From: Parietichytrium sp. I65-24A
Lineage: Eukaryota > Sar > Bigyra > Thraustochytrida > Thraustochytriidae
NCBI GenBank assembly: GCA_012862575.1
Contig: BLSF01000027.1
Location: forward strand, 186,001-250,000
Length of the DNA stretch: 64,000 bases
Reading direction: 5' to 3'
The translations under genes and the position numbers were made by a program. Position 1 is the first letter of the stretch. Every line of letters starts with the position of its first letter. This document shows, piece after piece, positions 11,201-19,016 of the stretch. The notes under the pieces are model-generated. The model was not told the DNA's origin, searched no databases, and was given only the letters and a program-made list of their open reading frames with translations.

Positions 11201-11712
11201 CAGAATCACTCGAAGCCAATTTTGTAAGGGCCCTCGTTCTCTTCCTGAACGGCGGCGTCTCGATTGAGCTGGACATGCACCTCTTGAAGCCTCTTCCGAA
11301 AGATCACTTTGACGAAGTTGCAGCATTCGGCGAATTCGGGCACTCGGTGATGTTTTTCGGCATGGAGAGCAAGATTCTAGATGAGGTCATCTATCAATAT
11401 ATGAATGGCTATTCCCAGGCGTGCAGTACAGAATGTGGCCTTGAGTCCGTTCTAAGTGAGAAGCTCTCGGAACTCGGAAGGCATTACGTCGACGCGCATC
11501 AATTCTATCCTTTGCCAGTCAGCCGAGTCACCTCATGCTTCAGCGAAAAATTGTCCAAGTCGCCCTCGCTCCCGGCGGCATATGGGATGGGGCTGTATCC
11601 GGGGATCACCGGCCATTTTGACGAGACACTTAGCAACTCTGTGTGCGACAAGCTGATGCACACGTACTGTATATTCTGTGATGAGGTACACACCAAGACG
11701 CAAATAATCTAA
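8245..11712 (+). CDS. Three-domain membrane protein: TPT-like transporter + pyruvyl transferase-like + GT32-like glycosyltransferase (paralogue)
   Basis: 1,155 residues. The ATG at 8245 is preceded in frame by TAA at 8236, so the N-terminus is fixed. Ten spans at about 56-350 have the DMT/TPT layout, with an extra span at about 356-371. A short linker (375-425) replaces the long acidic one of the 2440-6150 protein. The shared block begins at VWTYPYPP (436-443). Pyruvyl transferase-like motifs are QNTGDHMQ (583-590), FGNAWWG (619-625), GARD (672-675) and SRIHSALPALGNGIPVLFV (777-795). The GT32-like part starts near 900 (RAIEQIFFHNPD about 907-918) and has GGVSIELDMHLLKPLP at 1003-1018, again ExD in place of DxD. 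The C-terminus is CIFCDEVHTKTQII. The gene is head to head with its paralogue and convergent with 12280-14832. It probably acts in the Golgi lumen on cell-surface or secreted polysaccharide; donor and acceptor are not provable from sequence. Confidence 0.78.
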   Translation: MAEKDLELNSAGCGVEDDVESDEENASMIKGSLVQHGAAAEKRALKEAAAKPRRVMLGLWSAFSLVAWGGSAVVSKSSLNEGCVEDSLLLATLQIGSTLCLLFAMSIIARRGWLATVGESAVRKELESLTEQVILSFSRKSEAWVLAVLFTGHVGFYNAALLNLPISAAQLILTAELLSLFAHGHGVRSTLMLAFHACCQLALAIVWGEESTGVLFAVCSATCLVAFQHQSSEKRSNYIHLLASSCAVSVVFLSVSSLAYVFLFGSSECHEFEFKGGLVVASLLFALYIAFGAIINSSFSISKTTMIRSLVYISVALVHGLLFMAENHDLGESLVMALVVSSACAYVIAHASGGLKRVGLVVLLTAVVTCLHPHSERMKIAITTHFSHVKEEKAFLFPPWIHEFSLDGSAPEEASSGPGDLDCNNMQVAGHSHFAVWTYPYPPASAHFCGFEEVICAYESCADLVGKQSTHFVNLRQLSANSRFREFVWHQVKYKRMHLRNFPKHVQAVAMLLILESSESRCVRMLGETLTICSADLVLANSYDPTKPEEEVPALLAPSEPVQTPDEYLGFEFYTHIPKHVTQNTGDHMQGYPGMQFLPYLTKYVDRDTDMRVAKGNMFGNAWWGAKFDWPPSPQLNLTLFSVNYNAAGGDVLNRQKEWFKKYSTGPHGAIGARDTGTLTQLKKLGISTYFSGCFTTTFDLGYRSEAYDSGKTEYFVVDAAFDRKKLPTEVRSKLHEDTCLIRFKRNDPAPVAETSYSYAFDNIERWARQGKLVITSRIHSALPALGNGIPVLFVESEKLPGGGGHRLDGLVEFFHRWNVAKNEPLPIDINNPPPNPGNRHVDRLRASFWNSLTKKNVAYENTGRLFGWVPIKRLHHLSDTEFDSLHSTFHIVVPPSKQSLSWREIRAIEQIFFHNPDATVNVYSNGLPVNYRSLQIFNDVGYQVNQVQYYLSSLLAEYSEQSKVTDGTKVSRFLSQVDEDSTMWSESLEANFVRALVLFLNGGVSIELDMHLLKPLPKDHFDEVAAFGEFGHSVMFFGMESKILDEVIYQYMNGYSQACSTECGLESVLSEKLSELGRHYVDAHQFYPLPVSRVTSCFSEKLSKSPSLPAAYGMGLYPGITGHFDETLSNSVCDKLMHTYCIFCDEVHTKTQII

Positions 11713-12279
11713 TAAGGAGCTCATCCGAGAGGTTTTGCATCTGGTTCCATATTTTAGTTTCTCATATAAACTGTTTCCACGTTAGGCCAGCTTTTTAATA
11801 ATTAGAACCAAGAGTCGCGCTCAGTGCGTAAATTACGAAAATATTATTATGACCCTGTCCACGTGACCCTGTCGGAAGCTTTTTTATCTCTAGTGGACCG
11901 ATGCTTCCGTTGTCAATTGTATGTTCATTGAATTGAGCTGGAGATGCACTCAAGACAATGCACAAGGAGAGTTTCCAATTGGAGAGCAAAAGATAGTCTG
12001 ATGAGAGATTTGAGCCATGGCAATGGCCGCGGTCGCCGCGTCGAAAGCTGAGACGAAGTAAAAAGGTGAAACTTCTGGTGTCTTGGGCGAAGTTTGATGG
12101 TTTCATACATATTCATTCTAAATTCTACTCTTCGCTCTTCCATGGGCTATCTAACCCCCGTTCGCGCCATATTCACTCTACCACAAGCTGGGGTAGAGCA
12201 CACAATCCAGTATACTCCATCAATTCGCGCCTTTGCTGTGAAATAGAGTCGGGAAGTTAACATACGACAAAAAGGCATT
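11713..12279. other. Convergent intergenic region
   Basis: 567 bp between two converging genes, presumably holding both 3' ends. It is AT-rich near 11750-11860. No gene or clear repeat was seen. Confidence 0.5.
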
Positions 12280-14832
12280 TTATGTGCGAAGGAGATTAGT
12301 AAACGTTTCCGAAAGCCGTCCAGAGTACATTCCTCGGAGGCTGGTCTCGGATGCAGTCGGAGCTGAAGAAGGCAACAGATTCGCCGACGGCAAAACCTGG
12401 CTGGACTCAAAAAGCAACTTTGATGCGCTGCCAACCGCAGCTCGAAGATTCTTCACTTGCGTGTAACCAAGGGCAGTATGATTCATGCACGCTGGAGACA
12501 CTCTCGGAATGCCCTCGACCGCTTTGTGAGAGACGAACACAACGGGCTTTAATGCCATGGACGCGACAATTGCAACATCTGCTAAATTGGTGACAACAAC
12601 GCGACCGCTGTAAATCTTGGTCAAGAGATTCTTGACTCGGTCCTGGCGCGAATCCGGAAGACGGCCTTGATAGTGGGTAGCAGCAGTTGGCTCAAAGAAC
12701 AGCTGAGCGCCGTCCTCCAGGTCCTGCCAATACGAGATTCGGAAAGTGCTTCTGGTTGGACGATCAGACTCCACCCACTCCAGCCAGTCATTGATTTGCG
12801 CGTCGGTCCCACTGCTCCGCAGTTTGTTGTTTGAGGTGTGGCTCAAGAAGAACATAATATCTACAAGGCCGCCCTCCTCCTCTAAGGTCTCCAGCGACGG
12901 AGGTACAACCTGATCCCGCAACTGAAAGGTTGTGTCTGGCAAAAATACGTTGGAAATAAAGGACATGTCCGCCTTCGCTCGGAGGCTGGAAGACAACGAC
13001 TTCCATGCCATTACGATCCTGTCTGGATGCTGACGAATAGAAAAGTTGGGAACTCCGCTGAGCACCTTTTTTAGCTCGGATGCTTGCTTACTGAGCACCT
13101 TTTTCGAGCCATGGCTATAGTCGTCTGCAACGATCAAAAGTTGAGCGCCGCCCTCCAGCAATGCTGGAAGGAAATGGAAAATCATTCGCCGCTGCTTCAC
13201 CCAACTGCTACCCCAGGGCCCATTAATTGCAATAACGACCAAGTCGAATTTGCCGAATTGCTCTTGTCTGCAAGAAGTGTAACCGGGCGCCCAAAAGAAC
13301 TTGCCAAAGTGACAAATCTCAACGTGATCCACGGCGTTTACTTGCCATCCGGCATTTTTCCCGAGCGCTAATATACTGAGTATGTTGATGTCGTCTTCAT
13401 CTGCATGATTCGTTACCACCGGCTTCATAAGAAGAATTTTAGAGGGGGGTGTGGTGATGGCTTGATTGAGAGTGGTCACCTGAGCAGCGTTGATGTCATC
13501 AAGGCATGTCGACCAAACAGCCTCATCCACAAGCAAAGCTCCATTAGTTTCGAACGGAGTGTTGGAGAAGTCCATAAGTATCCAAAATTCGTACGAAAAT
13601 TGGACCGAAATCAGCATGAAGAACACGAGGGTGATCTGCTGCCATCTCCAGCAAGCCATCTTCAAAAACCTCAAGTTGACGCAGCCGAGAACGTTAGACT
13701 TTGCCACCTGGAATAAGACTGTAGCCATCGATGCAATGTATAATCCGACCCACTTTCGCATCCCTGGCTCCTCCCCCAGAAACACTGCCGCAGCCAAGAA
13801 TACAGTGAGTCCTTCGCCAGCTTTCAATGACGCGTAAACGGAACTGTCCATTTGGTCCAAAGCTAGCAGAGCAAAAATATTGTACATAGTGTAGCTCACA
13901 ACAGAGCCGACTGTGCTGAGGGCAATGGTCTCGTCCAGCACATCGGACATTGCGAGGCCAGCGAGCATCCAAACTGGTACAAGCCCAACTGTGACAATAT
14001 ATGACCCAATGATACAGCACCCGGAAAATATGTGCAGCATCGTCCAGTTATTCAAAAGCTCGCTATCATGCTGATCGTCTGCATCAAGAGCCCTGTGCTC
14101 CCTTTGAGAAGTGCGCAAATTCTCTATCAGAATAGTCCGCGCGCCAAAAGAGATATTATAGAAGCAAGCAATGCCGAAGCAAAAAATGCTGAAGGGTGGT
14201 TCGTACGCTGCAATGATGGCGCCAGCCAGGATGAGCGCAAAGAACACAAGAAGCGAGTTTCGCGGGACCTCGTGCCTGTATCGATCCCGGGCAAGACAAT
14301 AGAGCATTAGAATCACGAAAATCGGCTCTGCAAACTCATATGCTAAGGTAATGCTGACAGATGTGTAAACCACTAAAAGGTTCGTTCCTAAGCTCGCCAA
14401 CGCGTGCAGTGGGCCAAACACGCGCATTCTGCTAAGCACTTGCATCACGATGAAATTTTTCAGCGAGCCAAACGTGCGCAAATAGCCAAGATAGTATAGC
14501 ATACAAAGTGATAGGAGAGCACCTCCGTACAGGTGATACATGGTGAGCGCATATGCGACGAGAAACGCAAACCCTGTTTGATCCGCCACGCCATGAAGGA
14601 TGGTTTTCGTGCTTGCTGAAAAATAAGCGCTAAAGATCCACCAACCCACTACAAGCAACCCGATGCCAAGACTACTCTTCTCGGTCATGCTGCTTGTTGT
14701 GCTCTTCGAGACCGGCTTGGAGCCTCCATTATACCCTGCTGCGCCCCCTTTTGGACTCCGCATCGCAAGCAGTTCCCCGCGACCTGTCACAAAGTCTTGA
14801 ATGTCTTCTATGCCCGCCAGAGTGGAATGCAT
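12280..14832 (-). CDS. TPT-like transporter fused to a divergent pyruvyl transferase-like domain
   Basis: 850 residues from an ATG at 14832. Ten spans at about 55-377 match the triose-phosphate translocator family well. VSYTMYNIFALLALDQMDSS (311-330) parallels the 'SVNYNLYNEFAFLAL' stretch near the end of TPT proteins, and FYNISFGARTILIE (224-237) parallels the mid-protein 'N-x-R-N-I-x-x-K' segment. An extra span lies at about 397-416. Residues about 460-800 look like a pyruvyl transferase-type Rossmann fold: FDLVVIAINGPWG (529-541), ALLEGGAQLLIVADDYSHG (557-575) and VVVTNLADVAIVASMALKPV (745-764). In the last motif the Arg-x-His seen in the two paralogues is absent (Asn-Leu-Ala-Asp instead), so activity may be lost or changed. 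There is no GT32 domain. The neighbours share the architecture, which supports a common pathway. The transporter call is firm; the C-terminal call is tentative. Confidence 0.62.
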   Translation of the reverse strand: MHSTLAGIEDIQDFVTGRGELLAMRSPKGGAAGYNGGSKPVSKSTTSSMTEKSSLGIGLLVVGWWIFSAYFSASTKTILHGVADQTGFAFLVAYALTMYHLYGGALLSLCMLYYLGYLRTFGSLKNFIVMQVLSRMRVFGPLHALASLGTNLLVVYTSVSITLAYEFAEPIFVILMLYCLARDRYRHEVPRNSLLVFFALILAGAIIAAYEPPFSIFCFGIACFYNISFGARTILIENLRTSQREHRALDADDQHDSELLNNWTMLHIFSGCCIIGSYIVTVGLVPVWMLAGLAMSDVLDETIALSTVGSVVSYTMYNIFALLALDQMDSSVYASLKAGEGLTVFLAAAVFLGEEPGMRKWVGLYIASMATVLFQVAKSNVLGCVNLRFLKMACWRWQQITLVFFMLISVQFSYEFWILMDFSNTPFETNGALLVDEAVWSTCLDDINAAQVTTLNQAITTPPSKILLMKPVVTNHADEDDINILSILALGKNAGWQVNAVDHVEICHFGKFFWAPGYTSCRQEQFGKFDLVVIAINGPWGSSWVKQRRMIFHFLPALLEGGAQLLIVADDYSHGSKKVLSKQASELKKVLSGVPNFSIRQHPDRIVMAWKSLSSSLRAKADMSFISNVFLPDTTFQLRDQVVPPSLETLEEEGGLVDIMFFLSHTSNNKLRSSGTDAQINDWLEWVESDRPTRSTFRISYWQDLEDGAQLFFEPTAATHYQGRLPDSRQDRVKNLLTKIYSGRVVVTNLADVAIVASMALKPVVFVSHKAVEGIPRVSPACMNHTALGYTQVKNLRAAVGSASKLLFESSQVLPSANLLPSSAPTASETSLRGMYSGRLSETFTNLLRT

Positions 14833-15231
14833 TCGAGAAAGCGGATATTATGCGTAACCTCTACGTCTTCCCGTTTGCCCCAGCCGCAAGTATGCAACGC
14901 TCCTTGCCCATTCAAGTTTGACGATGGAGCAGTTTCTCCTCGTAAATCTGAATATCTGCTCAGCAGCCCTAACAGCACGCGGCAGGCCTGATTGCAATCG
15001 GTTGAATCTCTTTCTCAGGCGCAGAGTCTATCAAACAAAAGTCGAAAGCCAAACCCTAGTGCAAGGTCAGTTCAAACAATCTTTACTCTGCCAAACGTGG
15101 GGACAGAATAGCGGAGCTCCAAACAAACAAACCGAAAAAGCTCTTTGCAAGGTAATTTTTCCCTCAACCAACGAACGAAGTGCCCGACGTCCCCTGCTCG
15201 ACTGCAAGCTAAATATATGCACTCCGAGGTT

Positions 15232-15253
15232 CCAATGGCCAATGGCCAATGCC
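15232..15253. repeat. 7-bp tandem repeat (CCAATGG)
   Basis: Three copies of CCAATGG/C, about 400 bp upstream of the ATG at 14832. Each copy also contains a CCAAT box on the plus strand, which may be coincidental. Confidence 0.8.
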
Positions 15254-16463
15254 CAGCGAATCGGCACGCGTCAAAAGTATGTAAAATAGATGTTGACCAA
15301 TGATAACTGAGACCTGAGCTTTCCTGGGTCTTGGGACTCAGTTTCTTCGCTCGATCTCTTTCCTTGTCCGCACTATGCGACTGCGAGACAATCTGAAAAA
15401 GCTTCCAGCCTACTCCGCGTACGATGAATATCTATCCGCTACTATAAGATTACCCTTACTCCACTCGTTTGTTACACTGTACAGCGCAGTGCGCATGCGC
15501 GAGGACACCAGTTACCTCACCCCCTGGACTCTTAGGAGTTATTGTAGAAACTCGTTACCCTGAGGTGGAAGCTTTTAAATAGCTTTGAGGTCTAGCAGGT
15601 TCTTGTTAGGATCAAATATAGGAGTCTTAGTCGGTATGACGAGCGCACACTGACTCGCTCGCATTACTTTATTGTGTAATGTAATATAAGACCCAAAGTC
15701 TTAAGATTGCGTAGATGAATACTACACATCGTACATGGGTGTCAACTAGCGATGTTCAAAAGAAGAGAGGTAGAAGCAAATTAGAGGTTGTAGATAAATG
15801 GGAGTAGGAGTTTGAGTGGGACACGAGCAGAGACGGTGTTATGCTAGTCACTTTCGCTTCTCCACCGAATTCATCGACATATACTTAGCCTTTGTTTTGC
15901 CAAGTGCCACACTGGCACAGTATTGCCACAGTACCACAGCAGGGACATCTGCCAATCTGACGTCACGGAAACGACAAGTCATCCTACTTCTGACACTTCT
16001 GACAAAAAGTTTATTGGTTTTGAAAATGAAAATGCACAACTAACAGTAAGGGATAATCGTCTTCAAGGCGAGGGCTACAGTACTCTCTAATCAGCAGTAA
16101 TATCAGTAGGTGTACACCTACCGACACTGGAACTCTCCCGCGCTGAAGCTACCCTACCCAATATATTGTTACTGCCCGCATTCCGGTACCTTCCAAGGAA
16201 GGGTTCTCTCGTTCGTACATTCGAGGAACAAAACGAACAAATGAACCTCCCAGCGATGGGAAACGCATTTGCTTGGACTCTGCTCTCAGTGATAGACAAC
16301 CAAGTTAGCCAATAATAGACATTGATAGCCAATGATAGCTATGGATAGCCTAGCTGCTCGAATATGCTAACCAGCTAACCAGTAAGCGGTGTGGAATGTA
16401 TATGAGATTATATGAGTGTGGACTGGACGAGTCAACCAACTCGGTGGTGTGGGCGAGGCAAAG

Positions 16464-16497
16464 GCGTTGCGATTGCGATTTCGAATGCGATTGCGAG
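16464..16497. repeat. GCGATT short tandem repeat upstream of YTM1
   Basis: Imperfect GCGATT units within about 60-95 bp of the YTM1 ATG at 16557. Confidence 0.75.
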
Positions 16498-16556
16498 AGT
16501 GTGAGATAGAGATAAACTTTTTGAGAGTGTAAAGTTTGGCGTCGGTGTCGGTGAAA

Positions 16557-17933
16557 ATGGGCGACTCAGATGAGCAGATCCGAGTGAAATTCGTGACCAA
16601 GCACGACGTGTACAGGGTGACGGAGACCAGTATCGCGGTGCCAGCGACGCTGAGCAGAGCCGGGCTTTCTAAAATCATCAACCATCTTCTGGCGCTCGAG
16701 CCAGTGGTGCCTTTTGACTTTCTCATCGTGGAGAAAGATGTGCTCGTGCGGGACCAGCTTATCAAGCACCTCCAGGAGTTGGAGGTCTCCACCGAAGATG
16801 TTCTGGAGCTGGAGTACGCTCCTGCGATTCAGCCCCCTGACTTGCGCGCCGAGAGCGACTGGCCAGACTGGATTGGAAGTTTGGATGCGAGGCGGACGAT
16901 GAGCGATGGCACTATTTTGGTGGCATGCGGGTGCTATGACGGCTCTGTGCAGGTGGCTGCGCTCAGTTCAATGGCCCTTGCTGATAAACAAAAGTCGGTC
17001 AAGAAGGCTTCCATCGACCAGTTGGAGAAGGTTAGCGCGCATCGCACCGCAGTGAAGTCCGTATGTCAGCTTGGCGATGACCTCGTGGCGAGCGCTTCCA
17101 AGGATGGAACCGTCAAGCTGTTCAGCGTCAAGGTGTCAGGTGTCGGAGCAGAGAAAAAGGCAACAATCAACCAACAGGCCGTTTGCAAGGCGCACTTGGG
17201 AAGTGTCGAAGTGGTACGCGGGTACGTCGATGGCTCTGACGCAGTTCTGGCTTCAGCAGGATGGGATCGTTCGATCTGCTTGTGGAAGGTGTCCGCGGAC
17301 GGCTCTGCCAACCCAGCCGAGGATGAGGATGAAGACGCTGGCCAGAGAAAAATGCGCAAAGTCGGAAACGGGAAGACAGTAGAGGTTTCCGAGCAGATTC
17401 TCACGGAACCGGTGTCGTGCCTCACGGATCACAGAGATGTCGTAAGCGCGCTAGCTTGGCAAAATCCTCGCTCAGGAGGTCTTCTCTTTAGCGGATCCTG
17501 GGATCATACGATCAAGGGCTGGGATACCGAGAAAGAATGCAGCGTTCTGGATTTTCTAGGTTCCAAAACCGTGTTTTCTCTCAGTCACTCTCCAGTTGCA
17601 GCGGAGCGTCTGGCTTCTGCTCACGCTGACCACTGCGTTCGCATCTGGGATTCAAGAATCACCGGAGACTCTGTCGCGAAAATGAGCTTTCCCACCCACA
17701 AAGGCGCTGTGTCAAGTGTGCGATGGAACCCTGTGAACGCAAACCTAATTTTGTCAGGATCATACGATAACTCGGTGCGTATCTGGGACTTGCGATCGAG
17801 CCTGCCATTGTTTACGATATCGACCGCTCATTCGGCGAAAGTCCTTGACGTCGACTGGTCCCAGGACGGTAAAGCGGTTGTTTCTGGAGGCGCCGATTCG
17901 GTGATGAAGGCGCATTACCTTGCTGTCGTATAA
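16557..17933 (+). CDS. YTM1: Ribosome biogenesis protein YTM1/WDR12
   Basis: 458 residues. The WDR12/Ytm1 family works in the nucleolus in the PeBoW (Erb1-Nop7-Ytm1) complex needed for 60S subunit maturation; its N-terminal ubiquitin-like NLE domain contacts the AAA ATPase Rea1/Midasin. Here residues 1 to about 95 form the NLE domain (IRVKFVTK near the start, SKIINHLL and FDFLI in the middle, ending VLELEYAPA). A WD40 propeller follows, with repeats such as VASASKDGTVKLF, VLASAGWDRSICLWK, LLFSGSWDHTIKGWD, ERLASAHADHCVRIWD and LILSGSYDNSVRIWD. An acidic insert (about residues 251-262) sits between blades, as in the family. The ATG at 16557 (AAAATGG context) was chosen because it starts directly before the NLE domain; the frame upstream of it has no ATG. 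Length fits the family (about 420-460 residues). Confidence 0.92.
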   Translation: MGDSDEQIRVKFVTKHDVYRVTETSIAVPATLSRAGLSKIINHLLALEPVVPFDFLIVEKDVLVRDQLIKHLQELEVSTEDVLELEYAPAIQPPDLRAESDWPDWIGSLDARRTMSDGTILVACGCYDGSVQVAALSSMALADKQKSVKKASIDQLEKVSAHRTAVKSVCQLGDDLVASASKDGTVKLFSVKVSGVGAEKKATINQQAVCKAHLGSVEVVRGYVDGSDAVLASAGWDRSICLWKVSADGSANPAEDEDEDAGQRKMRKVGNGKTVEVSEQILTEPVSCLTDHRDVVSALAWQNPRSGGLLFSGSWDHTIKGWDTEKECSVLDFLGSKTVFSLSHSPVAAERLASAHADHCVRIWDSRITGDSVAKMSFPTHKGAVSSVRWNPVNANLILSGSYDNSVRIWDLRSSLPLFTISTAHSAKVLDVDWSQDGKAVVSGGADSVMKAHYLAVV

Positions 17934-18947
17934 GCCTGTATAACTTTTTCGCCGAACAGCTCCTTTTGGGGAAGGAGGCTTCGCAACGTTGGCACAGCAG
18001 AAATTGACTTGGGATGAAATATTCTGACTTTGGCATGATCTCAGGCCCAAGTCGCTCCTGCGATCTGCGTAAAAAGAAAGTGTTACCACGTTGTTCTCAG
18101 TGCTCATCAGGAGTAAACATGATTAGCATGTCATTGCACTGGTCTCGAAGTGCGAAACTCCGGGGCCCTGCCGCTGCCGCGCGAGGCGTAGTCACATAGT
18201 CACCCCACTTCACGTTGTAGCTACAGCACCACGGCCTGACTCTAGAGCATAATTTTTCTTACAGTTATTAAAACACATGTGACTCTATCGAGAACTTTTT
18301 CTTTTCGCCGAGACGGGCCGTATCAAACAACTACTTGTTTCTCACAGTCAATCGATTCATTCATTCATACTCATTCAGGAGAACAAAAGAGTAAGCTCAC
18401 AGCAGATGAGTTCCGAGCCCAGAAATTCTAGTCCTAAAATGTCCTAAATCCGTTTCAGCGCTCGGCATTTTTAATCGTGAGGCAAGTTTCCACAGTTAGA
18501 AATTATCCCTCGCTGTCTGCGGTGTCTGCGGCGTCCAAGTTCGTTTTTTGGACTCTGGTAAGGCACTCTGATTCGCTTGCGAAGTGGGTTCTCGCATTCA
18601 GTCCAGTCCTCAACTCCGACATGAAACGACGGTGCCGTTACACCAATCGCATCCGAGTCCGATTCCGAGCCCAAATCACTCCGGAGCAAAGCGTGCAAGT
18701 GAGTCGCTTCAGTTTACTTTTCTGTTGCATTTTGTTTTAGCTTCATGCAACAGCTGAATGAAGATTCAACTGTGCCCGAATTAACCTAACTTTTCCTTTC
18801 CTGAATATCCTGAATGGTCGAATCTGGACTTCAGCTTCTTCAGCTTCCATGTCTTTTGTCGGACAACCATGGATAACCAGATTTACCAACTACAAGCACA
18901 TATCGCCACACCCCCTCAAAGCCCTTTTATAATTTTAGCTGATAAAC

Positions 18948-18985
18948 CTCTTATAATACACTACGGTATAATGGTGTATTAAGAG
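18948..18985. repeat. Imperfect inverted repeat (hairpin)
   Basis: Arms at 18948-18961 and 18974-18985 (right arm GTGTATTAAGAG) pair over 12 positions with a 2-base bulge in the left arm, around a 12-base loop. Confidence 0.7.
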
Positions 18986-18992
18986 TGTCATG

Positions 18993-19016
18993 AAGATCGC
19001 TTTGGAAAGCGATCTT
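18993..19016. repeat. Perfect 11-bp inverted repeat
   Basis: AAGATCGCTTT, two G, then its exact reverse complement AAAGCGATCTT. It lies 8 bp after the previous hairpin. No T-run or gene end is adjacent on either strand that would make it an obvious 3' element. Confidence 0.85.

Larger units (their letters stand above)
14833..16556. other. Divergent intergenic region, no gene recognised
   Basis: 1.7 kb between two divergently transcribed genes. It holds the CCAATGG repeat (15232-15253), a TGATAGCCAATGATAGC short repeat zone (about 16316-16350), and AT-rich text around 15600-15720. Small frames lack recognisable motifs. Confidence 0.5.
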
